Source: Methanobacteriota archaeon
Lineage (GTDB): Archaea > Halobacteriota > Methanosarcinia > Methanosarcinales > Methanosarcinaceae
Reading direction: 5' to 3'
NCBI GenBank assembly: GCA_016841265.1
Contig: JAENZL010000041.1
Span: 1 to 34,633, forward strand
DNA length: 34,633 nucleotides
Position numbers and translations under genes: made by a program
Part shown: positions 7,926 to 15,471 of the stretch, piece by piece
How positions within the stretch are numbered: position 1 is the stretch's first letter
How the letters are laid out: every line of letters begins with the position of its first letter
The notes under the pieces: generated by a model
Database searches by the model: none
What the model was told of the DNA's origin: nothing
Seen by the model: only the letters and a program-made list of their open reading frames with translations

Positions 7926-8906
7926 TTGGATCTTGAAGAGCTTGCAGAAGGGATAAAGAATTTTGAAGGGGTCACCCGCAAGAAACAGATTGAAGACATA
8001 GTCTCAATCTTCGAGACCGTCCGCCCGGAGTATAAGGACGCTATTGTAGACTTCGGGGACGATGCGGCGGTAATCGACATAGGAGGGGACGACGTTATCC
8101 TCTTTGCAGCGGACGGGATCTGGGGCAGGCTGCTTGACGCAAGCCCCTGGTGGGCAGGCTACGGGGCTGTGGTCGTAAACGTCAATGACATCGCAGCCAT
8201 GGGAGGAAGGCCCCTTGCCATGGTGGACATAGCCTCCTCAAAAAGCGATGCCGCCTGCAAGGAACTGATGGAAGGCCTGGCGGAAGGGATCAGGAAGTTC
8301 GGGGTCCCCGTTGTCGGAGGGCATGTGCACCCTGACACAAACTACACCTCTCTTTCCGTTGCAATCATCGGGATTGCGAAAAAGGACTGTATAATCCGCA
8401 GCGACACCGCACAGCCCGGGGACCTGGTTATTGCCGCCTATGACATGGACGGGAAAATCGGGCCGAATTCCCCATACAGCTGGGATACCACCTCCTATAA
8501 GGAACCGAAAATTGTCAGGGAGCGCTACCTGGTGACCCGGAAGATTGGGGAGCTCAAACTCGCAAGTGCAGGAAAGGATATCAGCAACCCGGGTCTCGTA
8601 GGCACCCTGGGCATGCTCTGCGAGACGAGCAGGGTAGGAGCTTCCGTGGACCTGGAAAAAGTCCCGAGACCCGAGGGCGTGGACTTCGCCCAGTGGCTGA
8701 AAGTGCACCCCGGAACAGGATACGTCTTCACCGCAGTGCCGGAAAAAGCAGAAGAGTGTGTAAAAGTCTTTGAAGAAGCGGGACTTACCGCCGCAGTAGT
8801 CGGAAAGATCGAAGAAGGCTCAAAACTCGATATATACGACAGCACAGGCAAAGTTACGGTTTTTGACTTTTCAAAGGATAGCATTACAGGCATCAGTACC
8901 GAATGA
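7926..8906 (+). CDS. Methanogenesis marker 2 protein (AIR synthase-related)
   Basis: A 326-residue member of the PurM/AIR-synthase-like superfamily, assigned to methanogenesis marker protein 2. N-terminal DFGDDAAVID (about 42-51) is the nucleotide/metal-binding motif of this fold; VNVNDIAAMGGRPLAMVD (about 84-101) is the second conserved block; GGHVHPD follows near 134. Relatives (PurM, ThiL, SelD, HypE) bind ATP and act on phosphorylated or carbamoylated substrates. The exact reaction of marker 2 is not known to me; it is nearly confined to methanogens. Start TTG 7926, with GGAAG about 8 nt upstream. Probably monocistronic. Confidence 0.88.
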   Translation: MDLEELAEGIKNFEGVTRKKQIEDIVSIFETVRPEYKDAIVDFGDDAAVIDIGGDDVILFAADGIWGRLLDASPWWAGYGAVVVNVNDIAAMGGRPLAMVDIASSKSDAACKELMEGLAEGIRKFGVPVVGGHVHPDTNYTSLSVAIIGIAKKDCIIRSDTAQPGDLVIAAYDMDGKIGPNSPYSWDTTSYKEPKIVRERYLVTRKIGELKLASAGKDISNPGLVGTLGMLCETSRVGASVDLEKVPRPEGVDFAQWLKVHPGTGYVFTAVPEKAEECVKVFEEAGLTAAVVGKIEEGSKLDIYDSTGKVTVFDFSKDSITGISTE

Positions 8907-8987
8907 GCCGGCGCATCAGCCTGCATTCAACTGCTTCCTTTTTTCCCTCCTGCGGCCTGACAATTAAACCTTACAAATAAAAGTTTA

Positions 8988-9323
8988 TCAGGCTTTCTCG
9001 GGGTTTTTCGAATCTTCCGAATCACCCTCAAGCCAGGATTTCATCTCATCATAGAGGAACTTTTCCGCAGCCTGGACCTGTTCCAGAGAACCGCGCAGGA
9101 CAAGGACTTCCCGCTCCTCACTGTTTGCAATTTTTACAGGCATCTTTCTGATGATAGGCTCAAGGTCGAATTCATCCACAAGGTCGTAGATGATAGACTT
9201 CACGGTTCCGGGAGGGATCACAAGGTCGTAGAAACCCTCCAGTTCAACGTCTTCCCCCTCTTTTGCTTCTATTTCCGCTTGTTTCTTTGCGATTAAATCG
9301 TCCAGGTTTAGTATTTTGCTCAT
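8988..9323 (-). CDS. Conserved hypothetical small protein
   Basis: A 111-residue acidic cytoplasmic protein that I do not recognise. An N-terminal helix rich in Glu and Lys (about 8-25) is followed by a compact alpha/beta segment ending in EVLVLRGSLEQVQAAEKFLYDEM (about 72-94). That last piece resembles the strand-helix of KH-like or ferredoxin-like small folds, but no catalytic motif is seen. ATG 9323 follows GGTGA by 7 nt. It converges on methanogenesis marker 2. Coding quality is good and the start is well supported, so the gene is real; function unknown. Confidence 0.75.
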   Translation of the reverse strand: MSKILNLDDLIAKKQAEIEAKEGEDVELEGFYDLVIPPGTVKSIIYDLVDEFDLEPIIRKMPVKIANSEEREVLVLRGSLEQVQAAEKFLYDEMKSWLEGDSEDSKNPEKA

Positions 9324-9765
9324 ATTAGGGTCACCTTCTCATTTGTTTTACCTGTTACCCAGGAAAAAATAAACAGCAGTTTTTGTCATAAATTACATTA
9401 ATTAAATGAGTTAATGCAGTAATTATTAATTTTCTTTTTAGTATGGGTTTAATTGATGCTTTTGATCATATTTATGGTTGATTCCTGTATTCCTGTCAAT
9501 ACCTATTTATGACTAATCCCCCCCATATTTTTTAAAATAAGCAAGCCTTCCTTCCGGAAATAAACGAGGAAGACAAAAAAGAAAAAAACAGGTCTGAAAA
9601 GAAAAACAAATTTAAAGGCCGGACCGGCAAGATATTCGGGAGAAAAGAACCGGAAATAACCTGTTCCGGGATTTGAGACCCCGGAACCTGATAAAAAGCC
9701 CTTTTTTGAGAGGACATCCCTGAAAAAAACCTCAGGAAAACCGTCCCTTTGTAAAACCATCTTTT
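9324..9765. other. Intergenic region, no gene seen
   Basis: AT-rich near 9380-9450 and purine-rich near 9560-9700. The open frames here have low-complexity Phe/Leu/Ser translations and no good ribosome site, so I do not call them. The right end holds the 3' flank of the flavoprotein gene. Confidence 0.5.
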
Positions 9766-10161
9766 TTATATGATCTTTTCTCCGGCATTGGGAGGACTTA
9801 AGCTGTAGATTTCTTCTACGTGGAGGAGGGCCGCCCCTTTAGGCTTCAGGTTTGCCATTTTGGAGGCAACCCATTCATTGATTTCATTCATGAGAGGGCC
9901 CTCGGCAACCAGTTCCATACTCCCCTTAATCTGATAAGCTTTGGGGGGCAGGTAAGCCGTTACTGTTGCCTTTGGGTTTTCCTGAAGGTTTGCCAGGGTC
10001 TTTTTCCAGAACACGTCGGCCATAACCAGTGTTTCATCGTCCTGGGCTTTGACAAACCCCATCAAGCATACATTCGGTACCCCGTTTTTGTCAGCGGTCC
10101 CCAGGGAGGCAACCTGCTGGTTTACGAGCGCTTCTTTTACATCTGCTGGAAGTTTTACCAT
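9766..10161 (-). CDS. Pyridoxamine 5'-phosphate oxidase-like FMN-binding protein
   Basis: A 131-residue split-barrel flavoprotein of the PNPOx-like superfamily. It has the usual opening LPADVKEALVNQQVASLGTADKNGVPNV (strand-turn-strand that begins the barrel), VMADVFWKKTLANLQENPKATV in the middle, and a strand with the KGSMELVAEG motif before the C-terminal helix. Many such archaeal proteins bind FMN or F420 and their substrates are unknown; true pyridoxal phosphate synthesis is unlikely from this short form. ATG 10161 follows an AGGATA stretch. A repeat-rich gap of about 530 bp lies upstream. Confidence 0.82.
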   Translation of the reverse strand: MVKLPADVKEALVNQQVASLGTADKNGVPNVCLMGFVKAQDDETLVMADVFWKKTLANLQENPKATVTAYLPPKAYQIKGSMELVAEGPLMNEINEWVASKMANLKPKGAALLHVEEIYSLSPPNAGEKII

Positions 10162-10262
10162 TATCCTATTCCCCTATTTGATTTGATGTTCTTTCAATTT
10201 CCAGGTCAACGGATGCTATTTAAGCTGCATTCATTAGCTGTGCACCCATTGGCTGTGCATCA

Positions 10263-10350
10263 ATTACCTTTGACTCGGTACCTGTGCAGCAATTAACTGT
10301 GAATCAATTACCTTTGAATAAGTACCTGTGCAGCAATTAACTGTGAATCA
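10263..10350 (+). repeat. Two tandem 44-bp repeats
   Basis: Copies at 10263-10306 and 10307-10350 differ only in a short stretch after ATTACCTTTGA. A partial copy (GTACCTGTGCA) follows at 10351. They lie upstream of the minus-strand flavoprotein gene. Confidence 0.85.
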
Positions 10351-10439
10351 GTACCTGTGCACTAAATTATACATTCTGATCTATTATGCAACTTACGCAA
10401 CAAAATATCGAGCGGGGAAATAAATGCCTGCCGAAACTT

Positions 10440-10590
10440 GAAAAGGAAAAGAGTCTTGTAAAAAGCTAAAAAAGTCGGAAAAGGCCAAAAGAAGCCGGAA
10501 AAATGAAAAATGAACCTGGTAAAAAAGCCGGTAAGACCCGAAAAAAACCGAAAAAAGCCGAAAGATGCCGAAAAAAGCCGGAAAAAGCAT
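10440..10590 (+). repeat. Purine-rich AAAAAGCCG-type repeat tract
   Basis: Imperfect iterations of AAAAAAGCCG and AAAAACCG fill the gap before the DUF5611-like gene. No gene is seen here; open frames on the opposite strand are Phe/Ser/Leu artefacts of the repeat. Confidence 0.6.
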
Positions 10591-10691
10591 TATTTACCAG
10601 GTAGATTTTCAGGTCCGGCTGTACCGGTATTAAGGGGTTTCGCTCTAAGCAAACTTTATCTGAGATGAAAATCTCTTATAAGAGGATAGCC

Positions 10692-11006
10692 ATGCAGCAG
10701 TACAAGTTAAAACGCGGCTTTAAGCCCGAAATCGAAAGAATTTACTCGGTAATGCAGGAATGCTTCCCGGGAGAAATTGTAAGGGAAGGAGATGTCCTTG
10801 AGACAGCTTATGGGGCAATGGCAAAGATCACGGTCTCGATCGAGAATAAGAAAATGGTCGTTGATACTGTTCCCAACCCCTCAATGCTGGATGATGAGAC
10901 TATCCTGCAGACGAACAGATATTTCCGGGACTTCCTCTACAAGGCCACCGGCTACACGGGAAAAGAACGCCTCAAACAGGCAAAAAAAGAAGTCAGTGGC
11001 AAATAA
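10692..11006 (+). CDS. DUF5611-like conserved archaeal protein
   Basis: A 104-residue basic protein. I tentatively match it to DUF5611, a small methanogen family without known function. Notable segments are YKLKRGFKPEIERIYSVM at the start, AMAKITVSIENKKMVVDTVPNP in the middle (strand-strand), and a Lys-rich helical end. ATG 10692 is preferred to the in-frame ATG 10665 because AGAGGA lies 5 nt before it. The chorismate-lyase-like gene follows 69 bp later on the same strand, so the two may be co-transcribed. Confidence 0.7.
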   Translation: MQQYKLKRGFKPEIERIYSVMQECFPGEIVREGDVLETAYGAMAKITVSIENKKMVVDTVPNPSMLDDETILQTNRYFRDFLYKATGYTGKERLKQAKKEVSGK

Positions 11007-11075
11007 ACTGCCGGGCACGAGTAAGCCATTTTATAATTTCCGGCACCTGAAAGCCCCTAGCCTGAGGTATCTTCT

Positions 11076-11588
11076 TTGAACACCGATTTTCTGGATAAAC
11101 TAAAGAGCCTGGAGATTCCCACCTGCCTCCGGGTCTGCTGCGGGACAGATGGCTCTGTTACCTTCCTCCTTGAGATAATGACCCGCCAGCCCGTGGAAGT
11201 CAGGACCGAGTCCCAGCACATAATCAGGGCTGACAGAGAAATGGCTACCCTCCTTGGAGTGGAAGAAGGAAGCGAGGTAAATGACAGGAAGGTAAGGCTC
11301 TGTGCCGGCGGCACGGTCTTTGTCCATGCCCGGTCCCTCTCCCCTCTAGAGCGCATGCCCGGGACAATGCGAGAGCAGCTCATGCGTGCCGACATCCCCA
11401 TAGGCAGGATCCTGCGCAGCCACGCCCTTGAGACCCGCCGCGACATGACAGAACTTGAGGTCCTGGAAGGCAAACCCACCTTTGAAGGCACCCCGGTGCT
11501 TTCCCGAGCCTATAAAATCGTCCACGACAACCAGGTCCTAATGTGGATTAACGAGCGCTTCCCCATCGATGAGCGCTGGAAACTCTGA
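11076..11588 (+). CDS. Chorismate pyruvate-lyase family protein (DUF98)
   Basis: A 170-residue member of the UbiC/DUF98 superfamily. UbiC-type enzymes split chorismate to 4-hydroxybenzoate and pyruvate. Seen: DGSVTFLLEIMTRQPVEVRTESQ near the N-terminus, RVxx-type middle strands, and the conserved acidic active-site region LSRAYKIVHDNQVLMWINERFP at the C-terminus, with Glu in INERF in the position usual for the family. TTG 11076 follows GAGGT by about 8 nt. In methanogens the product could feed an aromatic pathway; the substrate of this archaeal branch is not proven by the sequence. Confidence 0.82.
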   Translation: MNTDFLDKLKSLEIPTCLRVCCGTDGSVTFLLEIMTRQPVEVRTESQHIIRADREMATLLGVEEGSEVNDRKVRLCAGGTVFVHARSLSPLERMPGTMREQLMRADIPIGRILRSHALETRRDMTELEVLEGKPTFEGTPVLSRAYKIVHDNQVLMWINERFPIDERWKL

Positions 11589-11726
11589 AAACCGGCCAAC
11601 TCAAAAACAAATATCAAAAAGACAGGCATATTTTCCCGCCAGTCTTACCAGTTTTTTTACGGATAACAAAGGATTTCCTAACAGTAAAGAGATTTTTGCC
11701 CCATCCAAATGCCTCCAGCCGAAACC

Positions 11727-11733
11727 TTTATAT
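11727..11733 (+). promoter_or_regulatory. TATA box of tRNA-Thr
   Basis: CCTTTATAT is a good archaeal TATA element about 45 bp before the tRNA. Confidence 0.6.
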
Positions 11734-11773
11734 CTCTGCTGTGATATTTTGGTGATGCTCTTAGAACAACAGT

Positions 11774-11845
11774 GCCTTGGTGGCTTAGGGGTATAGCGCG
11801 TCCTTGGTAAGGACGAGGTCGTGGGTTCAAATCCCACCCGAGGCT
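11774..11845 (+). tRNA. tRNA-Thr (anticodon GGT)
   Basis: A full cloverleaf can be drawn by hand. Acceptor GCCTTGG/CCGAGGC (one G-U), short D arm GCT/AGC, anticodon stem CGTCC/GGACG with loop TTGGTAA (anticodon GGT, reading ACC), and T arm GTGGG/CCCAC with TTCAAAT. Discriminator T; CCA is not encoded. A decayed copy lies at about 15278-15347. Confidence 0.95.
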
Positions 11846-11855
11846 TAAATCAGTG

Positions 11856-11883
11856 CAAAGCCTTCATTCATTCGAAGGCTTTG
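11856..11883 (+). terminator. Hairpin after tRNA-Thr
   Basis: CAAAGCCTTC and GAAGGCTTTG form a perfect 10-bp stem around an 8-base loop, 10 bases after the tRNA. The gap 11846-12265 otherwise holds only the promoter of the next gene; an 88-codon minus-strand frame there is Lys/Arg-rich and overlaps this hairpin, so it is not called. Confidence 0.6.
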
Positions 11884-12163
11884 ACAAATAAAAAATAAAC
11901 ACTTTTTTCAAAGTCCTATTCTTCCTGTACATTCTTATTTTGACAAAAGCAAATTTCTTAGCAAAAGCTTTCTTCCCCTTCATTATCAACAAAATACAGC
12001 CATTTCCGGCTCTCCTCCCTTTTCGTACCCCTTCTCTTTTTTGACCTCGAGCTCCTCTCTTACTCTCCCTTTTATTTTCCAAACCCTTCCTCTGAGCCCC
12101 TGAATCCTTCGACTTAAAGAGCCGCCGCAATAGCTCAAGCAGCCGGAGTTTGAAAAATTATGG

Positions 12164-12188
12164 AACTTCCGGAAGTTTGTTATATATT
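12164..12188 (+). promoter_or_regulatory. Promoter with 14-bp palindrome at the BRE position
   Basis: The perfect palindrome AACTTCCGGAAGTT (12164-12177) directly precedes the TATA box TTATATATT (12180-12188) of the exported-protein gene. It would overlap the TFB recognition element, so a bound protein could block initiation. Confidence 0.5.
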
Positions 12189-12265
12189 TGGAATAGAAGA
12201 TATTTTGCCGAAACGAGGCAAAATAAGGAAAACAAAATCAAGATCATAGAATCGGAGGAATTTTC

Positions 12266-12739
12266 ATGAAACACTCGAAATTCGTATTATCCTTTCTTTT
12301 AATACTGATGATGATTTTCGGAGGAATCCTTGCAATCTTTACTGCTTATTCCTCTAACGGAGGGAGCTTTATCACCTGTTATTCATCCAATTATACATCA
12401 GAAAGATATACCGAATTCGAGGAAAGAAACCTGACTGGGGACGTGTTTCTGGAAGAGGTCTGGGCGTATGAAGACTATTTTGCCTTCTTATTTATCCCTG
12501 AAGACCAAAATGCAACCGCCAATTACTACTTTAGCTTCGAAATCAAAGAAAACGGGACCACTCTGGAAAGTGCTGAGAAAATCCATTACGAGGAAGTTTC
12601 AACCCGCACCCCAATTATAATGAGAGTCCCGAAAAAGCCAGATACCAGCTATGAAATCGAAGCCCTGATCGAAAACGAAGATGGAGTTGAAGTGCACAAA
12701 AGCAAAACCCGGATAGGGCCCCAGAATCAAGAACCTTGA
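12266..12739 (+). CDS. Small exported or membrane-anchored protein
   Basis: A 157-residue protein of unknown family. Residues 7-29 are strongly hydrophobic (a signal peptide or single N-terminal anchor), and the remainder is polar and beta-rich with several Asn-x-Ser/Thr sites for archaeal N-glycosylation (NYTS, NLT, NAT, NGT). This suggests an extracytoplasmic domain of about 125 residues. A very good GGAGG lies 8 nt before the ATG. The TGA at 12737-12739 is only two bases from the right end of the adjacent IS element. The promoter carries a palindrome and so is probably regulated. Confidence 0.75.
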   Translation: MKHSKFVLSFLLILMMIFGGILAIFTAYSSNGGSFITCYSSNYTSERYTEFEERNLTGDVFLEEVWAYEDYFAFLFIPEDQNATANYYFSFEIKENGTTLESAEKIHYEEVSTRTPIIMRVPKKPDTSYEIEALIENEDGVEVHKSKTRIGPQNQEP

Positions 12740-12741
12740 TT
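12725..12741 (+). terminator. Small palindrome abutting the IS boundary
   Basis: AATCAAG-AAC-CTTGATT forms a 7-bp stem with a 3-base loop, overlapping the stop codon of the exported-protein gene. Its last base is the base before the inferred IS end, so it may be the insertion target as well as part of a 3' end signal. Confidence 0.4.
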
Positions 12742-12838
12742 GTGAACTACCCCTGAGCTAAAGACTCAGGGGCTTCTTGCTTCATTTCCCCTAGCAACCT
12801 AGACGAATCCACAAGCTTAACCCCACGTTCCATAGGGA
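12742..12838 (-). ncRNA. Probable omega RNA (TnpB guide RNA scaffold)
   Basis: The minus-strand region from the tnpB stop to the element end ends in a stable hairpin (12772-12750) followed by TAGTTCAC. This matches the architecture of TnpB-associated right-end RNAs, in which the scaffold is the transposon end and the guide is the flanking DNA. The guide would then be the complement of about 12741 down to 12722, i.e. the 3' end of the exported-protein gene. The scaffold may extend into the tnpB 3' coding region. Expression is not shown. Confidence 0.5.
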
Positions 12839-13954
12839 TTATATGACTATCAAATTTTGATCTTGCAAAGCAAACTTTTTAATGTTTATAGCGGCGTTTA
12901 TGTCCCGATCATGTTTTGTTTTACATTCAGGGCAAACCCATTCCCTTATTTCTAGAGTTATGTCCTTATTATGATAGCCGCAAACATTACACAACTTTGT
13001 TGATGGTTCAAATTGTCCTATTCTCAGAATGGTTTTTCCGTACCATTCGGCTTTATACTCCATTTTTGTAATGAAGCTTGACCATGAAGCATCACTTATA
13101 GCCTGTGCAAGACAGTGATTTTTTACCATGTTCTCGACTTTCAGAGTTTCAAACGCTATTGCTTGGTTCTCGCTGATTAATCTTGATGAAACTTTGTGCT
13201 GAAAATCAGTTCTTTGATTTGTTACCTTTTCATGGATTTTAGCAAGCCTTTTTATTGCTTTTTTCCGGTTATTAGAGCCTTTAACCTTCTTACTTAATTG
13301 TTTTTGAACTACCTTAAGACGCTGTAAAGAGTTTTTAAGATATTTCGGATTATCTATTTTTTCTCCATTTGACAAAACAGCAAAATCCTTTATTCCAACA
13401 TCAACACCTACTGTATTATTTTCTGTGAATGTTTGCTTTTCGGGCAAATCCTTTTCATCATCCACCAATATACTAATGAAATATTTTCCGGTTGAAGTTC
13501 TGGATACTGTTGCTGTTCTTAATTTACCTTCAAAATTCCTATGCAGGACAGCTTTAATTTCCCCTATTTTAGGAAGTTTTATTATATTTTGGTCAAAATC
13601 AACTATGTAATGTTGAGGTATTTCGAAGGATTGAACTGGATTCTTCTTTGATTTAAAGTTTGGAAAACCTGCTTTTTCTCTAAAGAACTTAGTAAAAGCA
13701 TTTTCCACATTTTTAGTCATTGCTTGCAATGACTGAGAATTTGATTCCTTTAACCATTCATGTTCTTTTTTTAGTTCAGGAATCATTTTATTAATGTCGA
13801 ATCTGGAAAATGATTTTCCTTCTTCTTGATATGATTTAATTTTTAGTTCTAAAGCCCAATTAAAAACAAATCGACAGCTACCTATATGTTTTGCTATCAT
13901 CGTTTTTTGTTCAGTTGTAGGATACAACCTGAATTTATAGGCTTTTAACATCAT
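12839..13954 (-). CDS. tnpB: TnpB RNA-guided nuclease (IS605 OrfB)
   Basis: A 371-residue, apparently intact TnpB. It starts with the usual MLKAYKFRLYPT and has the RuvC-like acidic residues in GVDVGIKDFAV (about 188-198), AFETLKVENM (about 268-277) and HDRDINAAINI (near 345-355). A zinc ribbon lies between the second and third (CNVCGYHNK...CPECKTKH). TnpB proteins cut DNA guided by the RNA from the transposon right end and help keep the element. ATG 13954 or 13951 follow GGTGAT directly. A TATA-like stretch (about 13974-13986, minus) precedes it. The partner tnpA is broken, so tnpB outlives mobility in cis. Confidence 0.93.
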   Translation of the reverse strand: MMLKAYKFRLYPTTEQKTMIAKHIGSCRFVFNWALELKIKSYQEEGKSFSRFDINKMIPELKKEHEWLKESNSQSLQAMTKNVENAFTKFFREKAGFPNFKSKKNPVQSFEIPQHYIVDFDQNIIKLPKIGEIKAVLHRNFEGKLRTATVSRTSTGKYFISILVDDEKDLPEKQTFTENNTVGVDVGIKDFAVLSNGEKIDNPKYLKNSLQRLKVVQKQLSKKVKGSNNRKKAIKRLAKIHEKVTNQRTDFQHKVSSRLISENQAIAFETLKVENMVKNHCLAQAISDASWSSFITKMEYKAEWYGKTILRIGQFEPSTKLCNVCGYHNKDITLEIREWVCPECKTKHDRDINAAINIKKFALQDQNLIVI

Positions 13955-14003
13955 ATCACCATATGCTTTAACGGTTTATATATATTCTAGTAAACACCTG
14001 AAT

Positions 14004-14397
14004 GTGAAATATGAAAAAGAGAATCATAGCAAATTTTTGTTAATGTACCATATTATTTTTGTATGCAAATATAGAAAAAATTGCTGCAACCAATAGATCA
14101 GGAACTAAAAGACTTAATCTATTTGATTTCTGAAAGTTCAGATTTTGAAATTGTAGAGATGGAAACAGACAAAGACCATATCCATTTACTTGTAAAAAGC
14201 AAACCTAAAATTAGCGTACTTTCAATAGTAAGAAAGTTAAAACAGCTAACAACATATAGGTTATGGAAAACTCAAAAACAATATCTGAAACAATTCTACA
14301 GAAAGGAAAATACATTATGGAGTGATGGGTATTTTGCTTGCACTATAGGAACGTTAGCAGGGAAACTTTAGAAATATATATACGGAATCAGGGTTAA
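14004..14397 (+). pseudogene. tnpA: IS200-type Y1 transposase TnpA, two frameshifts
   Basis: Translating three successive frames gives a nearly full-length TnpA of about 130 residues. GTG 14004 opens a frame ending in YHIIFVCKYRK. A missing base in the A-run near 14075-14080 shifts to the frame LLQPIDQELKDL..., which contains the HUH motif HIHLLV. A second shift near 14352-14357 moves to SRETLEIYIRNQG then TAA at 14395-14397, which carries the catalytic Tyr region. All catalytic segments are present but in three frames, so the protein cannot be made without recoding. The TnpA of a related element would be needed for movement. Confidence 0.85.
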
Positions 14398-14611
14398 GTT
14401 TACGCTTATATCCCCTAGGCTAAAGACCTAGGGGTTTTACGCTCTTATTTATAAAATAGGACCGGGCCCAAAAATAAAGAAAGACATAAAGAACCCTTCG
14501 ACCTAACTCGCCCGAAGCTCCGGACACGACCAGGCTTTATCTGTCCTGATTTCTGCCATGGGATTGATTGAAGGCAGAGCATGGACAAGGTTTAGAGGCA
14601 CGGCTTTCCAT

Positions 14612-14977
14612 TCAGTCTCTTTCCAGTTCCTCTTCAAGGTTCATGAACTCATCATAACATCTGATACAGATGTATTTATCCTCAGGGCATTCTTCTTCAG
14701 AGTCCACCTTCGGACCCCCGGGTTTTGTGGTTCCGAACTTCAAAATATAGAAGTGCTCTCCCAATTCGATTGGCTGCCCACATCTCGAACATAAGAAGGG
14801 CGGATTCTCAATCGAATCAGCTGCACATTCCATGCATATCAGATCGGACTTGTCCCCTTGAACGTCCTTGAATTTTACTGGTTTCATTTCCTGGCTGGTA
14901 TCGACGACCATTACGTCTTCCAGCAGTTCCCGCCCACATATATTGCAAAACTCTTTCTTTTTGTCGCTTCCCTTCAT
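14612..14977 (-). CDS. Four-CxxC zinc-finger protein
   Basis: A 121-residue acidic cytoplasmic protein with four CxxC pairs: CNIC (11-14), CMEC, CSRC and CIRC. It is probably two zinc knuckles, the second pair framing a loop (GQPIELGEHFYILKFG...) like those in LIM or treble-clef modules. The Asp/Glu-rich C-terminus EELERD argues against simple DNA binding. No family name comes to mind. ATG 14977 follows GGGGTAAC by about 5 nt. It sits between the IS element and the tRNA pseudogene. Real gene likely, function unknown; a protein-protein adaptor is a guess. Confidence 0.7.
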   Translation of the reverse strand: MKGSDKKKEFCNICGRELLEDVMVVDTSQEMKPVKFKDVQGDKSDLICMECAADSIENPPFLCSRCGQPIELGEHFYILKFGTTKPGGPKVDSEEECPEDKYICIRCYDEFMNLEEELERD

Positions 14978-15277
14978 TATGTTACCCCTATTCCAGAAAA
15001 TTTTTCGTGAAATTCAGTATCAAGCCCGAAAGAGGTTTTAGTGTATCCCCGTTTTTACTCCGTTTTATCCCCCTCTTCGGATCCGGTCTAATTTATATCA
15101 AATAGGATATTTAAAAATATTGATATATTAAGCTGTTGTTACTTGATTCAGTATTTTCCAAACCCGGGTTTTCCTTTTCATCCCCGGAGATTTTGCACAA
15201 AAATTTTTCAGGAAGGATTGAGTATGAAGAAAGAAGGCTTAAACACCAAGTTCTGCGATTTTGCCAGCAAAACCACT

Positions 15278-15347
15278 TCTTTGCGGCTCCGGATCGTAGT
15301 ATGTCCCTGGTAAGGATGAGGTAGCGGGTCCAGATCCCACCCGGGGC
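15278..15347 (+). pseudogene. Decayed tRNA-Thr copy
   Basis: From TAGTATGTCC onward, 41 of 51 bases match tRNA-Thr at 11774-11845, and nine of the ten differences are transitions. The anticodon GGT and the 3' acceptor arm are kept (CCGGGGC), but the T-arm has a C-A mismatch and the 5' half is hardly recognisable. It is either a pseudogene from duplication or the tRNA-like end (att remnant) of an old integrated element. The rest of the 14978-15471 gap shows no gene. Confidence 0.75.
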
Positions 15348-15404
15348 TTTTTACTTTTTTTATTTTTTTTATATACTCAGGTTCAAAGCCTATTTTTCTC
15401 AGGA

Positions 15405-15471
15405 GTATCCCCTCCATTTTATAGTATCAAAGGGGATACAACCATGATTTTTGCAATAACATCTCTTCGGT
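15405..15471 (-). pseudogene. Broken duplicate of the next gene's C-terminal zinc motif
   Basis: The minus strand of 15411-15470 resembles that of 15522-15581 inside the TPR gene. It encodes CYCKNHGCIPFDTIKW, against YYCKDHGFIPLLDIKW in the gene, but in another frame beyond the gene's stop, and it soon hits a stop itself. This suggests a tandem duplication of the 3' end that has decayed. Confidence 0.65.

Larger units (their letters stand above)
12742..14440 (-). mobile_element. IS200/IS605-family element with divergent tnpA and tnpB
   Basis: Both ends carry subterminal hairpins with the same loop CTAAAGA: CCCCTGAG/CTCAGGGG at 12750-12772 and CCCCTAGG/CCTAGGGG at 14412-14434. tnpB (minus) runs toward the left hairpin and tnpA (plus) toward the right one, the IS605 arrangement. 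By comparison with related elements the tnpB side is the right end, probably finishing ...GTAGTTCAC on the minus strand at 12742. The other boundary is uncertain by several bases. As expected for the family, no terminal inverted repeats or target duplication are seen. Confidence 0.82.

Noticed and set aside
10263-10362. Repeats considered as a CRISPR array
   Set aside because: Two adjacent 44-bp copies without spacers are a plain tandem repeat. No CRISPR array was seen anywhere in the window.
11601-11837. Minus-strand frame covering tRNA-Thr
   Set aside because: The translation MGFEPTTSS... is the familiar artefact of reading a tRNA 3' end in antisense.
11864-12130. 88-codon Lys/Arg-rich minus-strand frame
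   Set aside because: It overlaps the hairpin after the tRNA, has low complexity and no ribosome site.
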